64,000 nucleotides of DNA from Deltaproteobacteria bacterium (GTDB lineage: Bacteria; Desulfobacterota; JAFDED01): the NCBI GenBank assembly GCA_019310535.1, contig JAFDED010000008.1, forward strand, positions 1 through 64,000. Direction: 5' to 3'. The notes under the pieces are model-generated. The model had not been told where the DNA came from, did not search any database, and saw only the letters and a list, made by a program, of their open reading frames with translations. This document shows positions 45,266-54,573 of the stretch, piece after piece. Numbering within the stretch: position 1 is the stretch's first letter; each line of letters begins with the position of its first letter. The translations under genes were made by a program, and so were the position numbers.

Positions 45266-46960
45266 ATGATTTACCGTCCCATTGGTGAGATACTTACCGA
45301 GAAATTCGGTCTCACGCCTCAGCAATTAGACGAGGGGCTGGCCATACAGGAGCGCAGCGGTGGGTTGATCGGCCAGGTCCTCCTCCAGCAGGGGTTCATC
45401 ACCGAGGAGACGCTTTGCCATGCCTTAAGCCATCAACTGGGCATTCCCGTCATGCTCCCATTGGAGGAGCAGGCTATCGATCCTTCCCTCGTCCGGAAAA
45501 TCCCCATCGGATTTACGCGAAAGAACCGTATTGTCCCCGTTTGCTTTGACGATGGATTTGTAATAGTGGCGATTGAGAACCCCTTCAATACCCAAAGCCT
45601 GGACGACCTGTCCGTCCTGATGGAAAGGCCTGTACGCCGGGTGCTCAGCACGGGCAGCGAGATCCTGAGGGCCATCAACAGGATGTTTGACCAGAGTGTG
45701 GATACCGCCGAACAGATGATCCAGAACATGGAGGAGGAGGACAGCGGCCGACTCATCCACGAGCTTGAGGAGACGGAGGACCTTGTTGAAGCCACCGATG
45801 ATGCTCCCATCATTCGCCTGCTGAATTTGATCCTTTTCCAGGCGGTCAAAGAGAAAGCCAGCGATATCCACATCGAGGCCTTTCAGGATGAGATCCAGGT
45901 GCGCTACCGCATCGATGGCATCCTGTATCCCCGCCTGTCCCCTCCCAAGCGCTACCAGTCGGCCATCATCTCCAGGGTCAAAATCATGGCCAACATGAAC
46001 ATCGCCGAGAAGCGTCTTCCCCAGGACGGGAGGATCCGCAGACGCATTGCCGACAGGGACGTGGATATTCGCGTATCAACGGTGCCCACGCAGTTCGGCG
46101 AGAGAGTGGTCATGCGGCTGTTAGACCGGAGCAGCGTCCTGCTGAGCCTGGAAGATCTGGGGCTATCCGAAATAAACCTGCAGAGAATCAACAGGCTGAT
46201 CAGACTGGCCCACGGCATTTTGCTGGTAACCGGCCCTACAGGCAGTGGAAAAACCACCACGCTGTACGCGGCCCTCAGCAAGATCAACTCTCCGGACAAG
46301 AACATTATCACCATAGAGGACCCCATCGAATATCAACTTCAGGGTATCGGCCAGATTCAGGTCAACCCGAAAATAGGCTTGACCTTCGCCAATGGGCTAC
46401 GCTCCATTGTGCGGCAGGACCCGGACGTTATCCTTGTGGGAGAGATCCGCGACCTGGAAACATCAGAGATCGCCATCCAGGCCGCCCTTACCGGGCACCT
46501 GGTCTTCTCAACGCTGCATACCAACGATGCCGCCACGGCTGTTACCCGGCTGGTTGATATGGGCATAGAGCCATTCCTTGTCTCCTCCTCCGTGGATGCC
46601 CTCCTTGCCCAGCGCCTGATCCGCGTCATATGCCAGAATTGTCGGGAGCCCTATAAGCCCTCTGAAGAGTTACTCGCGGAAATCGGGATTTCGCCTCTTC
46701 GAGCGTCAGAAGAAAAACTCTTTCGAGGACGCGGCTGTCCGGCATGCCTGGGAACTGGATATCGCGGACGGACGGGTATCTACGAGTTGATGGTGATGAC
46801 TGATCATATTCGAGCGATGATCATGAGGAATGCCGATTCCAATGAGATCAAGCAGGAAGCCATCAAGGAAGGCATGGTTACCCTTCGAGAGGACGGGGTA
46901 CGAAAGTTCCTTGACGGAATAACCTCGGTAGAGGAGGTAATCCGGGTTACTCAGGAATAA
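45266..46960 (+). CDS. gspE: Type II secretion ATPase (GspE)
   Basis: 564 residues from the ATG at 45266 (GGAGGGG upstream, 1 bp after gspD stop); the frame opens earlier inside gspD. The cytoplasmic hexameric ATPase powers pseudopilus assembly. N-terminal T2SSE_N domains (IGEILTEKFGLTPQQLDEGL, TEETLCHALSHQLGIPVMLP), then the ATPase core: Walker A GPTGSGKTTTLYAAL, Asp box and Walker B (QDPDVILVGEIRDLETSEIA), His box (STLHTNDA). Zinc-type tetracysteine CQNC...CPAC near residues 463-504, as in GspE/PilB. The cluster stops here: no gspF or pseudopilin genes follow in the window. Confidence 0.96.
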   Translation: MIYRPIGEILTEKFGLTPQQLDEGLAIQERSGGLIGQVLLQQGFITEETLCHALSHQLGIPVMLPLEEQAIDPSLVRKIPIGFTRKNRIVPVCFDDGFVIVAIENPFNTQSLDDLSVLMERPVRRVLSTGSEILRAINRMFDQSVDTAEQMIQNMEEEDSGRLIHELEETEDLVEATDDAPIIRLLNLILFQAVKEKASDIHIEAFQDEIQVRYRIDGILYPRLSPPKRYQSAIISRVKIMANMNIAEKRLPQDGRIRRRIADRDVDIRVSTVPTQFGERVVMRLLDRSSVLLSLEDLGLSEINLQRINRLIRLAHGILLVTGPTGSGKTTTLYAALSKINSPDKNIITIEDPIEYQLQGIGQIQVNPKIGLTFANGLRSIVRQDPDVILVGEIRDLETSEIAIQAALTGHLVFSTLHTNDAATAVTRLVDMGIEPFLVSSSVDALLAQRLIRVICQNCREPYKPSEELLAEIGISPLRASEEKLFRGRGCPACLGTGYRGRTGIYELMVMTDHIRAMIMRNADSNEIKQEAIKEGMVTLREDGVRKFLDGITSVEEVIRVTQE

Positions 46961-47556
46961 GAAAAAGTAATTGTCATTCAGGGGCTGCACCCGCGAAGCA
47001 TGAAAATGGTGATGGCTCACGAAACTTCAACGCCTCCCTCTTCCCGTTTCAGGGAGAACGGGTGGGGGTGAGAGGGGATTTTGATAGGGGCGCATCGCGA
47101 TGCGCCCCTACGTTGGAACCGCCTCACAGTGAAACTTTCCCGCAAGAGGGGGAGAGGGGACAATAATTCAATGGTGTTTTGGACACAGCCCATGTCACCG
47201 TCATGAGACATTTTTTACGAAAACATGTGAAATCGTTTCCGAAGATTTTGATTTCAGATTACAGGGATTTTCAAACACCGAAAAGGGAAAAAATTCTAAA
47301 TTTTGATAGTCATACCATATCACAGCTTAATTGGAACTTACGCATATCCGCAAGAAGTTGTATACTTGCAGGCTAAGGAAGCAACCACCATATGGAGAAC
47401 GTGATTCACAAAACCCTTTCACCCGGAATATCGGATGACTCCTGTCCTGAGTGATGACAACCTCTGTTGATGTTTTTGTGATAAGCAATTCCAGGTTCTT
47501 ACTGAATTACAACTCAATCGCTGTAATGACTGGGTTGCCGGCACAGCCCTCCCGGC
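46961..47556. other. Intergenic region with palindromic repeat-like sequence
   Basis: Lies between convergent genes gspE (plus) and the 953-residue secreted protein (minus). It contains CCCGTT/AACGGG near 47043-47062, purine-rich GGTGGGGGTGAGAGGGG, the perfect palindrome at 47086-47109 and CCCGCAAGAGGGGGAGAGGGG, together resembling a REP-type extragenic repeat seen in many bacterial genomes. No gene recognised. Confidence 0.5.
47086..47109. repeat. 24-bp perfect palindrome
   Basis: AGGGGCGCATCG followed immediately by its exact reverse complement CGATGCGCCCCT. GC-rich, extragenic, between convergent genes. It may serve as a bidirectional terminator hairpin, a REP unit or a protein-binding site; there is no T tract. 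Confidence 0.7.
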
Positions 47557-50418
47557 TCACATTCCCCCGCACCAGTACCCCAAAGCTGTTGCCTGTTGAC
47601 TCAGGCGGCCCCAAAGGTCGGTAGCTTCCAGTTCTTCCACCGTGTAGTACCTTGAATAGTAATTCTGGTACACGGACCCGCTGGCGTGGTCCAGGTTGTA
47701 GTAGATGTCGTTGCAGTACTTGTACACGATTCTGTCGGGCAGCCACCAGACCGCCAGCTCAACTGGCCTGCGGGCGATGTTATCGCATGCCTCGCCGGGA
47801 TCGCCCTCAAACCAGTTCGTATAAGTCGTCTGGTCGATGAGGAACTCGATCATGGGCGGCGCAACCGACGTGGTGCCTTCTTGATAGAGGTCGTAAGGAT
47901 CATCGCCGTGGCTCAGGTACAGGCCCTCAGTTATGAAGTAGGGTGTCGCATGGGGACACGCATTGTTCGGTACACTTTTCATTACTACCGGGATATTCAC
48001 TGTGCGCAGGAGTTGTTTGATGAATCCTGAAGTGCCCCAGCAGCCCCTGGTCCAGTGCTCCGGGTCGGGGAACGCGTTCGCCAGAGCGGGATCAGTGAGA
48101 TTGGTCCCGGAGATGATCCGCGAAACGGGCGGAAGGCCGCGGTACTGCCAGTGATACTCCATGTTCTCAGGTACAAAGGGTCCGATAAAGTGCTGAAGCT
48201 TGCGGCACCAGTTCAAGACATTCGTAATGGTCTCCAACCGCGTGGAGCCGATGAGGTTGTTTTGCACCAGGAAGGTGAACACCAGTGTGGGGTGTGCGTA
48301 GGTGACCGGGCTTCTCACAGTCAGGCCGGGGTATGTGCTGCCGGAGGTCCAGTAGATATATGGCCCGGACAGCAGTTCTCTCATTTCTCTGCTGTTGGCA
48401 TCATAGTCGCACAGCGACCAGGGGACCCACCCGCCGATCTCAACGGCCAGGGTGTGAGCCGTATACGCCAGATAGAGCGGCCACGCCTCCATGGCTTCAT
48501 CAAAAACGGTGGTAACATAGCCGCCGTCCGCAAGGGGTTCATGATTGGGCGGCGGTTCAGGAACGGGTGTCCCCTGAAAATTGGTCATCCCGTCCGCGTA
48601 CCATTGCCAAGCGTCCTCAAAGGCCTGCTGGAGTTGCTGTTTTCTCCATGGCTCCCAATCGGCCCAAGGGACGGATGAGGAATTTGATTGTATCGTGCGG
48701 ATCATATTGCGGATGTGGGGATGCTCGTTGAGCCAGCACTCCAAGTCCGGTGGATCATTTGGAGTATTGCTGCAGTTGTTCGCCAGGCAGTCGAACTGCC
48801 CCAGTGATCCATAGCAATAGCCGTTAACCCAGCAGGTATCGACGCCGTTGTTCGGAATTCCGTCGTCGCAGGGCGTTCCCTCCGGCAGCAGCGCCCCGAA
48901 ATCCGCACAGCCTCCGAAGCTGTTGCAGGTCGTGGGTTCTCTGCACTGGACGTCGACGTCGCACACGGTGCCCTCGGGCCGGTATCTTCCTTCATCGGGA
49001 TCGCAAGTCTCCCGCAGGCACGGGAGATATTCCAGGCTACTCGGCTCCGGATCCGGATAGGCAGGGCCCGACCGGCACTGCCCAGCTTCGTCGCAATAAT
49101 CGCCGTAAGTGCAGGCGTTCCCGTCTTCGCAGGGCGCGCCGTAAGGAGCGGCTGTCAGGCCGCAGCTCCATTGGATGCTCCCGCCGCTCACGGCTTCAAC
49201 CGCACACACGTATATCTGACACTGGTCGTCACGAAAATCCAGCCCGGGAGGGCGCTGGAGGAAGACTCCCCTACCGATGGTCACGTCCCTTCCGTAATAT
49301 ACGCCTGTTGCCGTTACGCGCTCTTTAAGCTCCAGCATGCCGTTCGGTACGCTCAAAACGGCGTTCACAACGGAACCTTCACCAATCACCGCCCGGGGTA
49401 AGCGCGGGCGGTCAGTGCCCGCCACCACGATGCTGAGGTTCAGCTCCGGCTGATAGGACGCGAGCGCGCGATTGTCGGATGCCGCTGTCTTTAAGGGTTG
49501 GGACATCAGGTGCCGCCCCCGGGAATCATTGGAATTGCGACCCTCCTGTTCCGGCAGGCGATCGGCTGCGCCGATGTATGAACCTGCCATTGTCCTGAGG
49601 GACTGGGAGATCAGAAGCCGGCTCGGCCCTTCAGCTTCCAGCCGCCCGCCCTCGCCCAGCCACAACTCCTCGATCTTGTACTCACCGCCGGACAGCACGA
49701 GAATGCCCTTTTTCTGGACAACGATCCTTGCCGGATTGCCTGCAAGAACTATCCGGCTGCCGGTGGGGACCAGGAAGTGCATGGCGCCGGAACTCGCGTC
49801 TCCGGTGGGGTTCAAGAAGTCCGTGTCACCACGGCCCACGGGAGATGCATACGGAGGTTTCGGGAGCTCGGCAGGATAGGGCAAAACTGTTGGATGTGTC
49901 GATCTGCCTTCGAAAAGCTCATTGGTAAACACGCGCTCCGCCGTTGCTCCGTTGTCGAGGAGAACCGAGGCCCCGTAGACATCGCCCTCCACATGTGCCC
50001 CCAGGATGGACACCTGTGGGCCAATATCCTGATCCCGGCCTGTTCTGGTTATGGCTGTACCCACTGCTCCGCCCCGAATGAGCGCATTTTCATAGATCAC
50101 GAGGCTGTTCAGAGCGTATACAGCAAAAGAAATATCGCTCGGCGCTTGATTTGCTTGAGGGATACTATCAATGGGGGTCTGAGCAAGCGAATCTGAAACC
50201 GCCCGAGCCAAAGACCCGTTATCTCCTTGAGTCTCGATAACCGGCGTGTCCTCACACACGAGGGAGGAATTTACGACCGCATCATCCTCGAGAGCACCGA
50301 ACGGGAAATTCGCTTTTGCGGCAAAGGAAAGATGCGGGGTCGCTGAAAACCCAGGAGCCACCGCCAAAACACCAGCCAGTATCAGAGTTCCTGTTCCAGG
50401 AAATCGTATCCCTCTCAT
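47557..50418 (-). CDS. Large secreted Cys-rich protein with transglutaminase-like C-terminus
   Basis: 953 residues; GGAGGG precedes the ATG and a signal peptide (MRGIRFPGTGTLILAGVLAV.. cleaved near FAAKA) is present. Residues ~90-400 are beta-solenoid-like (SLVIYENALIRGGAVGTAI, VEGDVYGASVLLDNGATAER, TGSRIVLAGNPARIVVQKKG), recalling polymer-forming or bactofilin-like folds. A Cys-rich stretch follows (~400-560) with CEDGNACTYGDYCDEAGQC and CDDGIPNNGVDTCWVNGYC. The C-terminal part has GCWGTSGFIKQLLRTVNIPV, then CPHATPYF and LSHGDDPYD: a Cys-His-Asp order with the GxCxxx...LLRxxxIP pattern of transglutaminase-like peptidases. That assignment is by eye. Together with the 1412-residue protein it may use the type II system encoded beside it (inference). 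Confidence 0.8.
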   Translation of the reverse strand: MRGIRFPGTGTLILAGVLAVAPGFSATPHLSFAAKANFPFGALEDDAVVNSSLVCEDTPVIETQGDNGSLARAVSDSLAQTPIDSIPQANQAPSDISFAVYALNSLVIYENALIRGGAVGTAITRTGRDQDIGPQVSILGAHVEGDVYGASVLLDNGATAERVFTNELFEGRSTHPTVLPYPAELPKPPYASPVGRGDTDFLNPTGDASSGAMHFLVPTGSRIVLAGNPARIVVQKKGILVLSGGEYKIEELWLGEGGRLEAEGPSRLLISQSLRTMAGSYIGAADRLPEQEGRNSNDSRGRHLMSQPLKTAASDNRALASYQPELNLSIVVAGTDRPRLPRAVIGEGSVVNAVLSVPNGMLELKERVTATGVYYGRDVTIGRGVFLQRPPGLDFRDDQCQIYVCAVEAVSGGSIQWSCGLTAAPYGAPCEDGNACTYGDYCDEAGQCRSGPAYPDPEPSSLEYLPCLRETCDPDEGRYRPEGTVCDVDVQCREPTTCNSFGGCADFGALLPEGTPCDDGIPNNGVDTCWVNGYCYGSLGQFDCLANNCSNTPNDPPDLECWLNEHPHIRNMIRTIQSNSSSVPWADWEPWRKQQLQQAFEDAWQWYADGMTNFQGTPVPEPPPNHEPLADGGYVTTVFDEAMEAWPLYLAYTAHTLAVEIGGWVPWSLCDYDANSREMRELLSGPYIYWTSGSTYPGLTVRSPVTYAHPTLVFTFLVQNNLIGSTRLETITNVLNWCRKLQHFIGPFVPENMEYHWQYRGLPPVSRIISGTNLTDPALANAFPDPEHWTRGCWGTSGFIKQLLRTVNIPVVMKSVPNNACPHATPYFITEGLYLSHGDDPYDLYQEGTTSVAPPMIEFLIDQTTYTNWFEGDPGEACDNIARRPVELAVWWLPDRIVYKYCNDIYYNLDHASGSVYQNYYSRYYTVEELEATDLWGRLSQQATALGYWCGGM

Positions 50419-50788
50419 GCTTTTTCCCTCCTTGGCGGGTATGCAAGGCTTTCAGGCAATAAGGAAAATCGATCGCTTTGTCGAGGTTTACTCCACTTTA
50501 TATGTAGGAATATCCTGCGAAAAGAGTGAAAATCTTCTCTTTAAACCGAAACAGGAAGCTTTCACAACTCAATTATATTATAAATTGGTGAATTGTCAAT
50601 CAATAATAAAGCTGTAGGTAGAATGGAAGGAATAGTGCCCTATCGATTCTCAAAGCGTTAAAGCAACTCTCCGCCTTCCCGACGGATTATCGGCCGGCCA
50701 AGACGCGGGAAGTTTTGGGAAGGCTGTAGAGTAATGGTAGCGAGCAAGGCTTTTTCGCGGCGGGATCAGAAATGGCTATTACTTTTTT
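50419..50788. other. Gene-poor region upstream of the secreted protein
   Basis: Holds the promoter region of the minus-strand 953-residue gene; AT-rich around 50510-50640. No gene, and no promoter match good enough to call. The 9-bp sequence TACTTTTTT at 50780-50788 is the left target duplication of repeat copy E. Confidence 0.4.
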
Positions 50789-51149
50789 AGAATTATCCAC
50801 TTTGATCAGCAACATATTGATCAACGAAATTACAGTCAAATTGCCGCCAATAATAGATGAAGGATGTTGTAGGGGTGACCCGGACGACTTGTCGTCCGGG
50901 TCGCGAAGCGACAAGAGGTTTTGCCCGGTGCACCCCGCGCCCGGGAACCATTAAACAAGCCATGTACTGCATCTTGCTGCTGCGCAAGCCCGGACAATAA
51001 AGTGTCCGGGCCGTCCCTCAGGGAACCTGAATGCCATTAAGGTTTGGCCGGTATTGAATCACAGCTTTCGGTCCAATGGTCAAGCAATAAGAATTTAATA
51101 AAAATCAAGCAATTAAAGTCTTATTTGCTGACCTTATTGGATAATCATA
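50789..51149 (+). repeat. MITE-like repeat, copy E (full length, perfect target duplication)
   Basis: 361 bp bounded by AGAATTATCCACTTTGATC and CTTATTGGATAATCATA, imperfect inverted repeats sharing ATTATCC and TCAGCAA. The flanks are a perfect 9-bp direct repeat, TACTTTTTT (50780-50788 and 51150-51158). Two internal hairpins: CCCGGACGAC/GTCGTCCGGG near 50879, and CCCGGACA/TGTCCGGG near 50994. It shares long near-identical stretches with copy B (9543). No coding capacity. Confidence 0.88.
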
Positions 51150-51305
51150 TACTTTTTTGTTTTTCGGTCTCGTATGCGTCGCTCACTATCCGGTGCGATT
51201 TCCGGTGTATCCCCTTTTTATTGCAACTTCGGCATCAGTGCTGGTATTCATAAGCAGGCATCAGGCTGGATCCTCCAATGCTTCATCACCATACCAGTGC
51301 CTGTA

Positions 51306-52256
51306 TTAATTTCCTAACGCCGGTCGCTGCCTGTTGAGACATAAATCGATCAGGTCATCGATACGGGCTGTTCCGACACACATGACCGTGTCTGCTCCGC
51401 CCCAATAGATTTTAACCGAACCGTCCTCTTCGGCCACTGCAGCGCATGTGAAAACGACGTTGTGGACATGGCCGGTCACTTCCCAGGGATCCTCGGGTTG
51501 GAGAATCCACTGGTCTGCTACACCCAGGATTTGGGAAGGATCATCAAGGGCGTGAAGGGCAACACCCAGCCGATAGATCGCTCCGTCCATGGTCTTAAAC
51601 ACGCCGTGAAATATGTTAAGCCATCCCTTCTCCGTTCTTATCGGGGTGGCTCCCGGGCCGATTTTCATCTCATCCCAGTGATAGGGTTGCGGTTTGATAA
51701 CAACCCTGGAATCGCCCCAGTGGATCAAGTCCGGCGAGAAAGATATCCAGATGGACCAAGGTGAGATTTCTGAATGGGGCCGGTCGAGACGGGCGTACCG
51801 AGCATCGAATCTGCAGGGAAAGATGACGACATTGCGGTAATCCGCCTGCGTAATCAAGGCTATCCGATCGATTCGTTTAAAGTCTGTCGTTCGTGCAAGG
51901 GCCACCCGGACCCCATGCCTGGAATAGGCGCTGTAGGTGATTAGATATTCCTCTTCCACCAGACAGATTCTAGGGTCTTCGACTCCAAACTCCTCATACA
52001 AACAAAACGGCTCTTCTCTCGCCGGAGTCATAAACGGCTCGGGATGCACATGAAATTGGAAACCATCATCGCTGGTGGCCAAGCCGATAATCGAGCGCCC
52101 GTTGCGCAAGTGAGAACGGAAGAGCATGACATACCGGCCATCATGTTTGATCACCCCGGCATTGTGGACTGTTTCCACCGAGTACGGAACATCGTTCTTT
52201 GTGAGGATAGGGTTGCCATCATAACGCTTGACGATAGATTCACTGGACCCGGCCAT
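51306..52256 (-). CDS. GH130 glycoside phosphorylase (mannoside phosphorylase family), first copy
   Basis: 316 residues from the ATG at 52256 (GGAGG six bases upstream); an earlier opening at 52283 lies deeper in the preceding gene. GH130 enzymes phosphorolyse beta-mannosides to mannose 1-phosphate using inorganic phosphate. Features of the five-bladed propeller: RYDGNPILTKNDVPYSVETV, VHNAGVIKHDGRYVMLFRSH, GVEDPRICLVEEEYLITYSA with the catalytic Asp, and KIGPGATPIRTEKGWLNIFHG. About 40% like the second copy at 53602 by eye. Overlaps the end of the glycosyltransferase-cupin gene, so it is the last gene of a tightly packed operon. Linkage specificity is not readable. Confidence 0.92.
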   Translation of the reverse strand: MAGSSESIVKRYDGNPILTKNDVPYSVETVHNAGVIKHDGRYVMLFRSHLRNGRSIIGLATSDDGFQFHVHPEPFMTPAREEPFCLYEEFGVEDPRICLVEEEYLITYSAYSRHGVRVALARTTDFKRIDRIALITQADYRNVVIFPCRFDARYARLDRPHSEISPWSIWISFSPDLIHWGDSRVVIKPQPYHWDEMKIGPGATPIRTEKGWLNIFHGVFKTMDGAIYRLGVALHALDDPSQILGVADQWILQPEDPWEVTGHVHNVVFTCAAVAEEDGSVKIYWGGADTVMCVGTARIDDLIDLCLNRQRPALGN

Positions 52257-53595
52257 AGTCATCCTCCAGACGCTCGATGTCATCCTCGCCGAAGTAATCG
52301 CCCGTCTGAACCTCGATAAACACCAGGTTTACATCGCCAGTGTTCATAACCCTGTGCCAGGTTCCCTGGAAAAGATCCACTGCCTGGCCGCTTGTCAATC
52401 CGATCTCTTCATCATTCCGGGTAACAACTGCCTGACCCTGAACGATGTACCAGTGTTCCGCTCGGTGGCGGTGTCGCTGTAGGCTCAGCCGCTGGCCGGG
52501 GTATACGACAATCCGTTTTACCTTGTGGTTGGACTCATCAGCCAGGATGCGGTAGTACCCCCAAGGCCGATGATCCTCGCGTTTGCGCTCGGAAAGAATG
52601 TTTTCGTACACTCGAATATAGTCTTCGACCATACGATCAATGCAGAATCTCTTTTCCACCCACTCGCGACATTCAGCTCGATTGAGTTCTCTGATCTGAC
52701 CAAGGGCGTTAGCCGCCTCCTCAATCGACGCAACCAGGAATCCAGTTCGGCCATGAGCGATCACTTCAGGCATGCTACCCCGGTTGAAGGCGACCACAGG
52801 TGTCCCGCAAGCCATGGCCTCCACCACGGATAGACCAAACGGCTCGTCGAAATTGATCGGATGCACAAGTGCATATGCCCCGCCTAACAACTCGTTCCTT
52901 TTCTCGGGTCCGGCGCTGCCTACGTAAATGACCCGGTCCCCATCCAAGTGTGGCTCAACATGAGTATGGAAATAGCCCTCATCCTGGATTATACCCGCCA
53001 TGATAAGTTTCATGCCTGCCTTATGGGAGATCGCGATGGCCTCTTTGGCTCCTTTGTCATTGTGGATTCGACCGAAAAAGAGCAGGTAGTTTTGCGATTC
53101 AGGTCTGAAAGTGAACTGACCAAGGTCGATTCCGTGGTGAATTGTGGCAATGTAGGAAAGCTCCGGGCTACGGTCGGCCTCACTAATGGAAACGTAATAG
53201 GCCCGTTGGTTGTATTTCTTATATACTGGCAGAATTTCGGGCGATGAAAAGCCGTGAATGGTAGTAAGAACAGGGGTAGAAGTCATACCGATATATGTAA
53301 GTGGCTGGTAATCGAAGTGATTGTGAATGATGTCGAATTCATCCCCACGTTCGAATGCCTCAGATATGTGCAGACATTCCCAAACTTTGGGTACAATGCT
53401 TTTATCCTCTTCGTAACCTCGGGGGCAGACGCCAACCAGCCTCCCCTTTGTTTGAGAATCCCTGGTGGCGAACAAGGTGACGTCCACTCCTCTCTGAACC
53501 AGGCCTTCGGTCAACAGAGAGACCACGCTTTCCCATGGACCATAATGCCGTGGCGGTGTTCGCCACGCGATGGGGGCAAGCATTGCTATGCGCAT
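52240..53595 (-). CDS. Glycosyltransferase (GT4-like) fused to a mannose-isomerase-type cupin
   Basis: 451 residues. The first ~340 are a GT-B glycosyltransferase: MRIAMLAPIAWRTPPRHYGP, FDIIHNHFDYQPLTYIG, FFGRIHNDKGAKEAIAISHK, DEPFGLSVVEAMACGTPVVA with the EX7E-like donor site. The last ~110 are a cupin like the C-terminal domain of ManC (mannose-1-phosphate guanylyltransferase / mannose-6-phosphate isomerase): HRPWGYYRILADES, PGQRLSLQRHRHRAEHWYIV, GQAVDLFQGTWHRVMNTG. The cupin metal-site histidines (HRHRAEH) are kept. A fusion of a mannosyl-type transferase to a phosphomannose isomerase-like cupin points to mannose chemistry; whether the cupin is catalytic or regulatory is open. Spaced 6 bp from the GH130 gene before it. 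Confidence 0.9.
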   Translation of the reverse strand: MRIAMLAPIAWRTPPRHYGPWESVVSLLTEGLVQRGVDVTLFATRDSQTKGRLVGVCPRGYEEDKSIVPKVWECLHISEAFERGDEFDIIHNHFDYQPLTYIGMTSTPVLTTIHGFSSPEILPVYKKYNQRAYYVSISEADRSPELSYIATIHHGIDLGQFTFRPESQNYLLFFGRIHNDKGAKEAIAISHKAGMKLIMAGIIQDEGYFHTHVEPHLDGDRVIYVGSAGPEKRNELLGGAYALVHPINFDEPFGLSVVEAMACGTPVVAFNRGSMPEVIAHGRTGFLVASIEEAANALGQIRELNRAECREWVEKRFCIDRMVEDYIRVYENILSERKREDHRPWGYYRILADESNHKVKRIVVYPGQRLSLQRHRHRAEHWYIVQGQAVVTRNDEEIGLTSGQAVDLFQGTWHRVMNTGDVNLVFIEVQTGDYFGEDDIERLEDDYGRVQ

Positions 53596-53601
53596 GGCCG
53601 G

Positions 53602-54573
53602 TCACCCAGGGCAAACATTGTGTTCTTTGAGCCATGCCAAGAGATCGGAAAGGCTGGCTGTAGCCAGGGCGATACAGATATCTGCTCCGCCGTAGTAAAG
53701 ATGCATCGTGTCTCCATGGGCTATCCAGCCGCACGGAAATACCACTTTGTCAACATCTCCGCAAACTTCGTACTTTTCTTCAGGTGCAAAGACCCACTCA
53801 TCAGACCGTGCCATGACCCGACAGGGATCGTTCAAATCCAGGAGAGCTAATCCTAACCGGTAAATAGCTCCGCTGGATGTTGTTCGAACACCATGATAGA
53901 GGACCAGCCAGCCCTGGTCAGTCCTTACCGGCGGTGGAGACAGGCCGATTTTGTTAGCATCCCACCAGCCGCCCTTTCTTGCAGGTATGAGGATGCGATG
54001 ATCACCCCAATGCTTGAGATCCGGTGAAAAAGAAATCCAGATATGAGCACCGATGCCCAAAAAAGTGGATACCGGGCGGTGGATAATGGCCCAACGACCA
54101 TTGAAGCGGACAGGAAACAAAGCGGCGTCCTTGTCATCGGGAGGTAAGATGGGGCCTTGACGATGAAAATGTTGAAAATCATTGGTGGTGGCAAGGGAGA
54201 CAAGAGGCCCGCCCCTCGAATAGGCCGTGTAAGCAATGGCCCACCGCTCCTGTTCTTCAAGATACGTTATCCTGGGATCTTCTATTCCCCAAACCTCCTC
54301 CGGGTGGGTTTCTGGACTGGGCATCATGGTTGGTTGCTCATCGATGCGCCAATTATTTATTCCGTCCCTGCTCCGGGCAACGGTCAGATGAGATATGCCC
54401 CGCCTGTCTTCGACTCGCAATAAAAGCAACGTTTCATCTCCAACCCTCGTGGCGCCAGCATTAAATACCGAGTTGGATGGATAGGGCAGGTTTTTGGCAG
54501 TAATAATAGGATTATCCGGATGACGTCGAAACAGTTCTTTGAACTGAAGGCTATTCACGTTGATACCCTTCAA
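53602..54573 (-). CDS. GH130 glycoside phosphorylase, second copy
   Basis: 323 residues, beginning with a TTG at 54573 that overlaps the preceding stop codon. Same family as the gene at 51306: FRRHPDNPIITAKNLPYPSN, VFNAGATRVGDETLLLLRVE, WGIEDPRITYLEEQERWAIA, NKIGLSPPPVRTDQGWLVLY HG, and the C-terminal LYYGGADICIALATA. Two GH130 paralogues in one operon could act on different linkages or chain positions. The general acid/phosphate-binding arrangement cannot be assigned to a linkage type from sequence alone. Mannose 1-phosphate produced could feed GDP-mannose and the neighbouring transferases. Confidence 0.92.
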   Translation of the reverse strand: MKGINVNSLQFKELFRRHPDNPIITAKNLPYPSNSVFNAGATRVGDETLLLLRVEDRRGISHLTVARSRDGINNWRIDEQPTMMPSPETHPEEVWGIEDPRITYLEEQERWAIAYTAYSRGGPLVSLATTNDFQHFHRQGPILPPDDKDAALFPVRFNGRWAIIHRPVSTFLGIGAHIWISFSPDLKHWGDHRILIPARKGGWWDANKIGLSPPPVRTDQGWLVLYHGVRTTSSGAIYRLGLALLDLNDPCRVMARSDEWVFAPEEKYEVCGDVDKVVFPCGWIAHGDTMHLYYGGADICIALATASLSDLLAWLKEHNVCPG

